From assembly GCF_013349995.1 (NCBI RefSeq), contig NZ_JABVXF010000020.1, positions 1 through 64,000 of the forward strand: DNA of 64,000 nucleotides, in the 5' to 3' direction. The position numbers and the translations under genes were made by a program. The notes beneath the pieces are model-generated. The model saw nothing but the letters and a program-made list of their open reading frames with translations. It made no database searches and was not told the origin of the DNA. This document shows, one piece after another, positions 1-7,147 of the stretch. The stretch's first letter is position 1; every line of letters starts with the position of its first letter. This stretch comes from Pseudoalteromonas sp. 0303 (GTDB lineage: Bacteria; Pseudomonadota; Gammaproteobacteria; Enterobacterales; Alteromonadaceae).

Positions 1-1
1 A

Positions 2-70
2 TGGACTCCCATAACATTTTGGTCTGCTAACTTAAATGTTAGTCCAACCTTCGGTGGTTGGGGGAGTCCA
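2..70. repeat. 70-bp cruciform-forming palindromic element
   Basis: An outer 9-bp stem pairs positions 2-10 (TGGACTCCC) with 62-70 (GGGAGTCCA). Inside it sit two further hairpins: 13-19 (AACATTT) with 34-40, and 44-49 (CCAACC) with 56-61. Together they make a three-way junction in single strands. It could be the end of an insertion sequence or a mobile palindrome; no transposase is visible because the window begins here. Confidence 0.5.
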
Positions 71-158
71 ATTATCTTTAGAGGAAAGTAATTATTAGTT
101 TTATTGGGTTACTCATTCACTTCTCATTGTTTTCTCTTTGTGCAAAAAAAAGTGAAAC

Positions 159-189
159 GTTGGGTTTCGCTCCGCTCTTCCCAACCTAC
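159..189 (-). repeat. REP-like palindrome 1 (CTAC tag)
   Basis: Stem GTTGGG (159-164) pairs with CCCAAC (180-185) and is followed at once by CTAC (186-189). Read on the minus strand this is GTAG followed by a palindrome, which is the layout of REP elements mobilised by RAYT (TnpA-REP) proteins. A near-identical copy lies at 441-469. Confidence 0.55.
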
Positions 190-250
190 GAGTTAATGAA
201 TCAAGCACTGTAAGTCGTCATTTATGGCGACACATAATAGTTAAAATTGA

Positions 251-270
251 CGGGCTAAAGCCCGACCTAC
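251..270 (-). repeat. REP-like palindrome 2 (CTAC tag)
   Basis: Stem CGGGCT (251-256) pairs with AGCCCG (259-264); CTAC follows two bases later (267-270). The stem sequence is unrelated to that of palindrome 1 but the tag and orientation are the same. Confidence 0.5.
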
Positions 271-299
271 ATCTTGCTTCTGTGGTTTAGATAAGCATC

Positions 300-323
300 G
301 CGCGAAATAAATTTCACGCCTAC
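300..323 (-). repeat. REP-like palindrome 3 (CTAC tag)
   Basis: Stem 300-308 pairs with 311-319 with one mismatch (C303/A316), followed directly by CTAC at 320-323. Same tag and orientation as its neighbours, different stem. Confidence 0.5.
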
Positions 324-440
324 AGGTATGCATTTCACTGAGACTGCGTGCAGGCTGATCTGACTTATAGCTTAAAGCTTCTTTCCCCTTTACTCTTTCT
401 AACTTGCTAACTTTCAATCTGATAGCTGATGGCTCCAAAC

Positions 441-469
441 GTTGGGTTTCGCTTCGCTACCCAACCTAC
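441..469 (-). repeat. REP-like palindrome 4 (CTAC tag)
   Basis: Stem GTTGGGT (441-447) pairs with ACCCAAC (459-465), followed directly by CTAC (466-469). It is a second copy of palindrome 1 with a slightly different loop. Confidence 0.55.
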
Positions 470-602
470 GAGCTGATGGCTCCGACCTGTTAAGTTTTAC
501 TTAATACCACTCAAAACCCCTGACTAGTATTACAATACTACTATATTCATTATATTTGATTTATTTCAAAAACTTACAGTTCATACTTGTTTTATTACAA
601 AT

Positions 603-621
603 AGGATTGATTCGCATTATT
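603..621 (+). promoter_or_regulatory. Weak candidate Fur box before the TonB receptor
   Basis: The stretch GATTCGCATTAT (609-620) lies about 55 bases before the start codon. The 19-bp window 603-621 matches about 11 positions of the Fur consensus when aligned by eye. TonB receptors are often iron-regulated, but this match is weak and could be chance. Confidence 0.25.
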
Positions 622-675
622 TTACATGTTTTAATTGCGCCGGTTAAAAAAATCTAAACATATACAGGACACACA

Positions 676-2826
676 ATGACACCTAAGTTTATTGTTTCTA
701 CGCTTTCGACTGCGGTCGCTTTATCTTTAAGCGCTAATGCTTTTGCAAAAGATGTAACTAAAGAAGAGAAGAACTTCGAGCAAATCACTGTAATTGGCTC
801 TGCATCTGCAATTAACGATATTCCTGGCTCTGCTACTTTTATTGATGAGCAAGAACTAGAAAAGTTTGAATATACTGATATCTCACGTGTTTTAAGTGCT
901 GTACCGGGTGTATATGTACAAGAAGAAGACGGCTACGGCCTTCGCCCTAACATAGGTATGCGTGGTACGGGTACAGGTCGTAACGACAAAATCTCAGTAA
1001 TGGAAGATGGTGTACTTGTAGCACCAGCACCTTACTCAGCGCCTTCTGCTTACTACTTCCCTACTATGGGTCGTATGGAGTCTATCGAAGTACTTAAAGG
1101 TGCAGCTTCTGTAAAGTATGGCCCGCGTACAACAGGCGGTGTTTTAAACTTAGTTTCTCGTAGCTTACCAACTGAAGGGTCTAAAGGTTTACTTAACGCC
1201 GAGCTTGGTAGCGATGGTTTCTACAAAGGTCATGCTTACTTCGGTAAAAAGAAAAACAATGCTGCGGGCCTTGTAGAAGTATTTACTTACGGTGCAGATG
1301 GCTTTAAAGATTTACCTGTAGGTAGCGACAACACAGGCTTTGAAAAGAATGATTTCTTATTAAAGTTTGGCTTTGACTTTGGTGATAACGAAGCACACAG
1401 CCTAGAAATGAAATTAAAGTACTCAGACGAGCGCTCTGACGAAACTTACATGGGCTTAACTGACGCTGATTACCAAGCAAACCCTTACCGTCGTTATGCT
1501 GCATCGCAAAACGATGAAATGAACACACAACACAATGCATACCAAATCAACTATGCATACCGCTTTGGTAAAGGTTACGAGCTACTTGCTACAGCTTACC
1601 TAAACGATTTCCACCGTAACTGGTACAAAGCAAGCAAAGTAAGCAGCAGCTACCTTGAGCAATACAGCGAGTTTGAAGCAAACCCAACGAGCGAAGGTAT
1701 TGAAGGTGTTGGCGTAAAAGCGAATAACCGTGATTACCAAGCGAAAGGCTTACAAACTGAATTCCATATCCCAGCGGGCAACCACTACATCACTGTTGGT
1801 GCACGTTACCACGAAGATGAAATGGATCGTTTCCAATGGGAAGACAAGTACACGCTTAACCAAGACCTATCAATGACGCTTACAGAAAAAGGTGTTCCAG
1901 GTTCAAACAGCAACCGTTTAGATAGCGCAGAAGCGACTACCCTATTCATTCAAGATGAGTGGTCACTTGATGCATTAGTTATTAGCGCAGGTCTTCGCTA
2001 CGAAGACATCACAATCAAACGTGTTGAATGGGCTAAGTCTGATCCTAACCGTGAAAATGGCTTAACAAAAGATATCAGCAACGACACTGAGATCTTAGTA
2101 CCATCACTAGGTGCGACTTACACTGTAAGCGATAACCTAACGCTTCTTGCTGGTATTCAAAAAGGTTACGCACCAGCAGCCCCAGGTAATGCGGATCAAG
2201 AAGAAGAAGAGAGTGTTAACATTGAGCTAGGTGGTCGTTACGATTACGCGGGTATTCAAGGTGAAGTAATTTACTTTAACTCTGACTACACAAACATGCA
2301 CGGTAACTGTACTGCGGCTGTAGGTTGTAGCGATGACAACATTGGCGACCAATACAACTACGGTGAAGTATCTGTGTCTGGTTTTGAGCTAAGCGCAGGT
2401 AAAGTATTTGCTACTAATGCAGCTTCGTTCCCAGTTCGCTTAACTTACACTTACACGGATTCTGAGTTCGACAACGCGTTTGAATCAGATCTTTGGGGTA
2501 GCGTAGAAAAAGGCGATGCAATGCCATACGTGCCTGAAAACCAATTAGCGCTTTCAGTGGGTGCTGAGTTCTCAAGCTTCGTATTCGATACGCAAATGCG
2601 TTATGTGTCTGATGCACACGCAGACTTAACTAGCTCAGGTCGCAATGCAATCGACAGCCGCGTTGTATGGGATTTAGCGGCTAAATACCTAATCGACGAC
2701 AAACAAAGAGTATACCTAACAGTAGACAACCTGTTTGACAAAACCTACGTTGCAAACCGTGCAAATGGTGGTATTCAACCAGGTAAACCACGTACCCTAC
2801 AACTAGGTTACAGCTACTCGTTCTAA
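676..2826 (+). CDS. TonB-dependent outer-membrane receptor, FecA-like
   Basis: A 716-residue TonB-dependent receptor that would import a ferric chelate or other large nutrient across the outer membrane using TonB energy. Residues 1-24 form a clean signal peptide ending ANAFA. A TonB-box-like segment (EQITVIG) follows near residue 35, then a plug domain to about residue 165 with the typical GVLNLVSRSLP end, then a beta barrel ending in the aromatic sequence YSYSF. The plug (EDGVLVAPAPYSAP, then IEVLKGAASVKYGP) resembles FecA, the ferric dicitrate receptor, but no fecI/fecR pair is nearby, so the ligand is unknown. It stands alone, is followed by its own terminator, and is bracketed by repeat arrays, which suggests an independently acquired cargo gene. 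Family assignment is firm, substrate is not. Confidence 0.9.
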   Translation: MTPKFIVSTLSTAVALSLSANAFAKDVTKEEKNFEQITVIGSASAINDIPGSATFIDEQELEKFEYTDISRVLSAVPGVYVQEEDGYGLRPNIGMRGTGTGRNDKISVMEDGVLVAPAPYSAPSAYYFPTMGRMESIEVLKGAASVKYGPRTTGGVLNLVSRSLPTEGSKGLLNAELGSDGFYKGHAYFGKKKNNAAGLVEVFTYGADGFKDLPVGSDNTGFEKNDFLLKFGFDFGDNEAHSLEMKLKYSDERSDETYMGLTDADYQANPYRRYAASQNDEMNTQHNAYQINYAYRFGKGYELLATAYLNDFHRNWYKASKVSSSYLEQYSEFEANPTSEGIEGVGVKANNRDYQAKGLQTEFHIPAGNHYITVGARYHEDEMDRFQWEDKYTLNQDLSMTLTEKGVPGSNSNRLDSAEATTLFIQDEWSLDALVISAGLRYEDITIKRVEWAKSDPNRENGLTKDISNDTEILVPSLGATYTVSDNLTLLAGIQKGYAPAAPGNADQEEEESVNIELGGRYDYAGIQGEVIYFNSDYTNMHGNCTAAVGCSDDNIGDQYNYGEVSVSGFELSAGKVFATNAASFPVRLTYTYTDSEFDNAFESDLWGSVEKGDAMPYVPENQLALSVGAEFSSFVFDTQMRYVSDAHADLTSSGRNAIDSRVVWDLAAKYLIDDKQRVYLTVDNLFDKTYVANRANGGIQPGKPRTLQLGYSYSF

Positions 2827-2848
2827 TAAAACGACTTAGCGAAATATC

Positions 2849-2882
2849 AAAAGCCGTGTGATGATAATCCCACGGCTTTTTT
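2849..2882 (+). terminator. Intrinsic terminator of the TonB receptor gene
   Basis: Stem AAAAGCCGTG (2849-2858) pairs with CACGGCTTTT (2871-2880), followed by a T run. It lies 23 bases after the receptor stop codon. Confidence 0.85.
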
Positions 2883-2904
2883 GTGGGTGTGAGTTAGCAA
2901 GATA

Positions 2905-2926
2905 GTAGCCGCGATTTAATATCGCG
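2905..2926 (+). repeat. REP-like palindrome 5 (GTAG tag, plus orientation)
   Basis: GTAG (2905-2908) is followed one base later by the stem CGCGAT (2910-2915) pairing with ATCGCG (2921-2926). This copy lies in the opposite orientation to those upstream of the receptor. Confidence 0.5.
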
Positions 2927-3071
2927 TAATTCAATGGATGCTCACAAAGAGGATAAGAGGCGCTGCGCTTTAGAGGAAAAACTACATAGCTTTATGGTCT
3001 TTCTCATTCTTTTCTCATTGTCCTCTCTTTGTGCAAAAAAATAGTGAACCACAGAAAAAACAGTAAATTAC

Positions 3072-3092
3072 GCGGGGTAAACCCGCTGCTAC
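3072..3092 (-). repeat. REP-like palindrome 6 (CTAC tag)
   Basis: Stem GCGGG (3072-3076) pairs with CCCGC (3082-3086), with CTAC at 3089-3092. It forms an opposed pair with palindrome 5, as in BIMEs. The remaining part of 2883-3220 contains the downstream copies of the shared repeat modules (3012-3047 and 3135-3194) and no gene. Confidence 0.5.
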
Positions 3093-3221
3093 GAATTCGA
3101 CGTTAAAATCCTCCTACAACTCGCATCTCGCAAACTTTCCCCTTTACTCTATACCCTTGTAACTCGCTAACTTTGAATCTGATAGCTGACGGCTGAAAGC
3201 TGTTAGCTTTAGTTTAAGATC

Positions 3222-3256
3222 AAAAAAGCCGCGGTGATGGGCGTACCGCGGCTTTG
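3222..3256 (-). terminator. Intrinsic terminator of the sugar transporter gene
   Basis: AAAGCCGCGGT (3225-3235) pairs with ACCGCGGCTTT (3245-3255). On the minus strand the stem is followed by a T run, placing it just after the stop codon of the transporter gene at 3282. Confidence 0.8.
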
Positions 3257-3281
3257 CCTAACTTGAAAATAATCTACTGGG

Positions 3282-4586
3282 TTATTTCCAGCTTCTCATC
3301 TTATGGCCTTTTAAGGCATAGAATAAAATGAATACATAACTTGGGATCATAACAACATAAGCGCCTTGTGCGCCTAGGCCTGCTACGTTTCCTAAACCGA
3401 TTAATAATGGGCCGAGTGCACCACCAGCAATACCCATGATCAATAAGCCTGATGCAGTGCCTGTTAAGCGACCTAAGCCAGCTAAAGCCAGTGGCCAAAT
3501 TGCAGGCCAAACCATGGCATTAGCAAAGCCTAATAACGCAATGCATAACAATGGGTCTGGTAATTGTGGGCCACCAAATGGCACTAATAATAGGTTTGAA
3601 ATAATGAACGAGTCATTACTGCCAAGCACCACTAACAACACGGTAATAATACCGGCAATACCCGACATTAATAACGCTGTTTGTTGGCTCATAAAGCGTG
3701 GAATAGTCAAAATACCTATCGCGTAACCAATCAACATACACGCCATGGTGTAAGAGGTCATAACTGAGTAATCAGCAACGCCAATTTGTAAAGCGTACGA
3801 GCCAATGGTATCTGCTGCAATAACTTCAACAGCAACATATAGCGCAATCCCCACTACACCTAAAACTAAGTGAGGGTGTGCTAGGGTTTCTTTAATTTCA
3901 CCTTTGCCGTTTGATGTTTCATCTTCATCAAATACTAAATCAGGTAATGGTGCGAATTTCGCAAATGCTGCAAATAACATAATTAAAGCGGCAATCAACA
4001 CATAAGGCATGATAAGGCTATTTGCCATAATGTCTTTTTGTTCTTGCGATAATTTACCTGCGCCATCAACAACACCGCTTACAACTACAGCGGCAAAAAT
4101 AACAGGCACGATTACACCCGCAAATTTGTTTAATAAGCCCATGATACACACGCGCACAGCGGCTGATTTTTCAGAGCCCATTTTCACCACATATGGGTTA
4201 ACAGCGGTTTGTAGCACGGTTTGCCCAACACCTATCATTAACTGTGCGAATAGGAAAATTTCGATCATTTGCAGTTTCGCAGCAGGAATATACATCAGCG
4301 CCGATAAAGCCATAATCGCACAGCCAATTGCCATACCATTCTTATAACCAACGCGCTTTATCAGCATAGCCGATGGGATACCGGCAACTGTTACCGCAAT
4401 ATAAAAAGAAGAGATGATAAACGAAGCTTGTAACGGCGAAAGCTCAAGCATTTGCTGCAAAAATGGTGTAATTGCACCATTAAGCCACGTTATACACCCT
4501 AAGATAAAAAACATTGAGCCGGCCAATACCATTGGCAGCCAGATGCTTTGTTTTGTGTTGTTGTCACACTCAACCGTTGCTTCCAT
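3282..4586 (-). CDS. FHS-family sugar:H+ symporter (FucP/GluP/NagP type)
   Basis: A 434-residue major-facilitator permease with about 12 membrane helices, of the fucose-hexose symporter family. The NPYVVKMG motif near residue 135 is the NPxxxxLG-type signature of that family, and the N-terminal LGCITWLNGAITPFLQ segment is typical. It would import a monosaccharide or amino sugar with protons across the inner membrane. I place the start at 4586 (MEATVE) because AGAGAAC precedes it at proper spacing; an in-frame extension to 4667 lacks such a site. A 20-bp palindrome at 4696-4715 upstream looks like the LacI-family NagR operator of Shewanella-type bacteria, so N-acetylglucosamine (nagP) is a reasonable guess, but no nag gene is adjacent and glucose or galactose remain possible. 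Confidence 0.85.
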   Translation of the reverse strand: MEATVECDNNTKQSIWLPMVLAGSMFFILGCITWLNGAITPFLQQMLELSPLQASFIISSFYIAVTVAGIPSAMLIKRVGYKNGMAIGCAIMALSALMYIPAAKLQMIEIFLFAQLMIGVGQTVLQTAVNPYVVKMGSEKSAAVRVCIMGLLNKFAGVIVPVIFAAVVVSGVVDGAGKLSQEQKDIMANSLIMPYVLIAALIMLFAAFAKFAPLPDLVFDEDETSNGKGEIKETLAHPHLVLGVVGIALYVAVEVIAADTIGSYALQIGVADYSVMTSYTMACMLIGYAIGILTIPRFMSQQTALLMSGIAGIITVLLVVLGSNDSFIISNLLLVPFGGPQLPDPLLCIALLGFANAMVWPAIWPLALAGLGRLTGTASGLLIMGIAGGALGPLLIGLGNVAGLGAQGAYVVMIPSYVFILFYALKGHKMRSWK

Positions 4587-4695
4587 AATTGTTCTCTTAG
4601 TTTGATTATTTTTATTTGGTTGGAATCTAGTATACAACTCAACAAAGCTGTTTAATTTCCATACCAATCACAAAAATTTAATCATACACTAACAA

Positions 4696-4715
4696 AAATG
4701 ACAGCGCTATCATTT
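4696..4715. promoter_or_regulatory. LacI-type operator upstream of the sugar transporter
   Basis: AAATGACAGCGCTATCATTT is a 20-bp palindrome with one mismatched pair and a central CG step, the classic form of a LacI-family operator. It sits 110 bases upstream of the transporter start. From memory, the Shewanella NagR box has the core AATGACA-RCGY-TGTCATT, which this nearly matches. No LacI regulator gene is in the window. Confidence 0.6.
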
Positions 4716-4732
4716 TACATTCATGTAAGTGC

Positions 4733-4766
4733 AAAAAAGCCGCAGCTAATTGCTTAGCTGCGGCTT
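4733..4766 (-). terminator. Intrinsic terminator of the ygfB-pepP-ubiH-ubiI operon
   Basis: A perfect 13-bp stem, AAGCCGCAGCTAA (4737-4749) with TTAGCTGCGGCTT (4754-4766), loop TTGC. On the minus strand it is followed by six Ts. It lies 28 bases beyond the stop of the last gene of the operon. Confidence 0.9.
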
Positions 4767-4794
4767 AAACTAAATAGTAACAACTAGTTAGGTG

Positions 4795-5961
4795 TTATTT
4801 ACCGATAGCTTCTTTTGCGAACAAATGTTTAATTGGACCAAGGTTGTCTACAAGGCTTAAACCAACACCACGTACAAGCTTTTTCAGTGGGTTAGCGCCT
4901 GCAAATAGCTCTTTTAAGCCTTGCATCATGGCAATATGTTTTTGTGCATCAAGCTTACGAGTACGTTCATAATCACGCAGCGTGCGTGCACTTGCAAACT
5001 CGCCTTGCTCATTACTTAATAGCTCAATTAAATAAGCGGCGTCTTTTAGGCCAAGGTTCATACCTAAACCAGCTAATGGATGAATGGTATGCGCTGCATC
5101 GCCCATTAATACTACTTTGCCCGACACCCACTGCTGGGCATAACGCATCTTAAGTGGAAACGCCATGCGCTCACTTTGCACTTCACATAAACCACATTGG
5201 CCATCAAGGGCTGCCATAACCGCTTTATTAAAGTTGTTATCATCAAGCGCTAAAAGTGTGTCGCAATGCTCTGGGCTTGTTGACCAAACAATTGAGTGCG
5301 TATGTTTATCTGGCAAGGGTAAAAACGCCAGCGGCCCGGTTGGCAAAAACACTTGGCGTGCTGTGTTGTTATGCTCATCAGCGGTTTTAACCGTGGCAAC
5401 AATAGCGTGATGGTCATAATCTTTGAAGGTAATTGGCATGTTGAACTGCTTGCGAATAGCCGAGTTAGCCCCATCTGCCGCCACTAATAGTTTAGCAATC
5501 ACAGGCTCGCCGCTTTCAAGAGTAATAAACACATCAGAGTCGGTTTGATGAATTTGCTGATAGCGGGTTTCGAACAGTAAAGTAGCATTACTTTGCTTTT
5601 CAAGTTCGCTAATTAAAGCGTAGCGAATAATGTCGTTTTCGACGATATGACCGAGCTGCGGTAAGTCGAGATCGTTATGATCAAAATGAATCTTACCAAA
5701 GCTGTCTTGATCACGTACATCCATCGAGGTATACGGTGTAGCACGTTGTTTAATGATCTCTGGCCATACATTTAAAGACTCGAATAAGCCCTGACTAGCT
5801 AAGCTTAATGCGCTCACGCGAAGTGCGTAATCATCACCTGGTAAGGTTTGATTTTTACTCGCGTCAATCACCACAACGCTGATATCTGCTTTTGCTAAAC
5901 CTAGTGCTAGCGTAAGACCAACACAGCCACCACCGACAATACATACTTGTGCTTGTTTCAT
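4795..5961 (-). CDS. ubiI: FAD-dependent ubiquinone-biosynthesis hydroxylase, UbiI (VisC) type
   Basis: A 388-residue flavoprotein monooxygenase of the UbiH/UbiF/VisC/COQ6 family, which hydroxylates the aromatic ring of a polyprenylphenol intermediate in aerobic ubiquinone synthesis (C5 position for UbiI). Visible motifs are the N-terminal dinucleotide fold VGGGCVGLTLALGL, the middle DG motif (AADGANSAIRKQ) and the C-terminal GDAAHTIHPLAGLG flavin-binding motif. It is the last gene of an operon in the order ygfB-pepP-ubiH-ubiI, the same as E. coli, and its start overlaps the ubiH stop by four bases (ATGA), suggesting translational coupling. UbiF has the same motifs, so the choice of UbiI rests on position next to ubiH. 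Confidence 0.88.
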   Translation of the reverse strand: MKQAQVCIVGGGCVGLTLALGLAKADISVVVIDASKNQTLPGDDYALRVSALSLASQGLFESLNVWPEIIKQRATPYTSMDVRDQDSFGKIHFDHNDLDLPQLGHIVENDIIRYALISELEKQSNATLLFETRYQQIHQTDSDVFITLESGEPVIAKLLVAADGANSAIRKQFNMPITFKDYDHHAIVATVKTADEHNNTARQVFLPTGPLAFLPLPDKHTHSIVWSTSPEHCDTLLALDDNNFNKAVMAALDGQCGLCEVQSERMAFPLKMRYAQQWVSGKVVLMGDAAHTIHPLAGLGMNLGLKDAAYLIELLSNEQGEFASARTLRDYERTRKLDAQKHIAMMQGLKELFAGANPLKKLVRGVGLSLVDNLGPIKHLFAKEAIGK

Positions 5962-7139
5962 ATCCGTTTACCTTGCTTAACCTGACCCATAAGCTGTTTT
6001 GCCAGCGGGGTTTTTAACGAGGAGAATAAATCCATTGAGAAAAGGCCTATGCTGCGACCCAGCGCGAGCAATCGTGATGAGTTAGAGAACAAACGCACTA
6101 GGCTGTCTGTGAGTGTCATCACGGTCGTAATATCTTTACTGCGAGTTTGGCTGTAATAACGGGTAAAGGCGTAATCACCAACGTCGTCTCTATTTGCCAT
6201 ATCACACAGTAGTTGCACATCACGCAGGCCTAAATTAAAGCCCTGCCCTGCAATTGGGTGAATAGCATGCCCTGCATTACCAATTAATACCGTACGGTGG
6301 CTGCTCAGTGATTCTGCTTTACCGTACACAAGCGGATAACTTGCACGCATACCCACTTTGCTAAATGCGCCGCCGCAGTAACCAAATGCTTTTTGCAACT
6401 CAGCCAAAAAGGCATCGTCTTCAAGCGCCATAGTGTGCTCAATTTGCTCAGGCTCCATACACCACACCAGTGAGTATCGGTTATTACTCATTGGCAACAG
6501 TGCCATTGGGCCGTGCTCAGTAAAACGCTCAAAGGCATGATTATGATGACCACCAGCCACTTCGATGTTAGCAATAATCGCCGCTTGCTGATAAGCGCGA
6601 GTATTAAACTCAATATTAGCCAGTTTACGGCTTTGCGAATGAGCACCATCGGCAATCACCACAAGCTTCGCGCTTAACTGCTCGCCCGAGCTTAGCGTGA
6701 TATTGGCAAAGTCGCTTTGGTATTCAAGCTTGGCAACCTTATCAGGGCAAAACAAACTAACATCAGTACGCGTAAGTTGCTGATGAAGGCTGCGCCCAAA
6801 TGGGTTCACTTCGACCACATAACCAAGGGCATCATGACCATATTCTTGGCAATCAATATGTGTTTTACCAAAATGGCCACGGTCAGATACAGTTACTTTT
6901 TTAATCGCTGCTGCAAATGGCGCTTGGCAATCAAACGCATTGATTGATTTTAAGTACTGAACAGACTGCTGAGCCAGCGCAATGCTTCTATCATCAAAGC
7001 TTGGGTGATAGTCTGCGCTTACTTCATTTGCTTCAATTACAGCGATTGATAACTGCTTATTGCTCTGTTTTAGGCCTAGGGCACAACTTGCACCCGCCAT
7101 TCCACCGCCGATAATGACAACATCAAACTGCTTTGCCAC
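5958..7139 (-). CDS. ubiH: 2-octaprenyl-6-methoxyphenol hydroxylase UbiH
   Basis: A 393-residue flavin monooxygenase catalysing the C1 hydroxylation step of aerobic ubiquinone synthesis, probably within the Ubi complex. It has the N-terminal IIGGGMAGASCALGL fold, an IADGAHSQSRKL segment and the motif GNAGHAIHPIAGQGFNLGLR, where the GN form and the AGQGFNLGLRD stretch are typical of UbiH rather than UbiI. It lies between pepP (8 bases upstream) and ubiI (4-base overlap), so the three are almost certainly cotranscribed. Confidence 0.92.
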   Translation of the reverse strand: MAKQFDVVIIGGGMAGASCALGLKQSNKQLSIAVIEANEVSADYHPSFDDRSIALAQQSVQYLKSINAFDCQAPFAAAIKKVTVSDRGHFGKTHIDCQEYGHDALGYVVEVNPFGRSLHQQLTRTDVSLFCPDKVAKLEYQSDFANITLSSGEQLSAKLVVIADGAHSQSRKLANIEFNTRAYQQAAIIANIEVAGGHHNHAFERFTEHGPMALLPMSNNRYSLVWCMEPEQIEHTMALEDDAFLAELQKAFGYCGGAFSKVGMRASYPLVYGKAESLSSHRTVLIGNAGHAIHPIAGQGFNLGLRDVQLLCDMANRDDVGDYAFTRYYSQTRSKDITTVMTLTDSLVRLFSNSSRLLALGRSIGLFSMDLFSSLKTPLAKQLMGQVKQGKRI

Positions 7140-7147
7140 GCTTGCTC

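Larger units (their letters stand above)
121..433. repeat. Repeat modules shared with the other side of the TonB receptor gene
   Basis: Two stretches here recur at 3012-3194 in the same order and orientation. The first (about 121-156, a T-rich stretch then GTGCAAAAAA and GTGAA) matches 3012-3047. The second (about 381-433, containing CTTTCCCCTTTACTCT and ATCTGATAGCTGA) matches 3135-3194. The receptor gene therefore sits between two diverged copies of a repeat array. The rest of 1-675 holds no gene I can support. Confidence 0.6.

Noticed and set aside
241..438. A 65-residue minus-strand ORF in the left intergenic region
   Set aside because: It runs through several REP-like palindromes and has no ribosome site or recognisable sequence; it is open by chance in repeat DNA.
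3282..4667. Long form of the sugar transporter starting at 4667
   Set aside because: The extra 27 residues are not membrane-like or family-like, and a better ribosome site precedes the Met at 4586.
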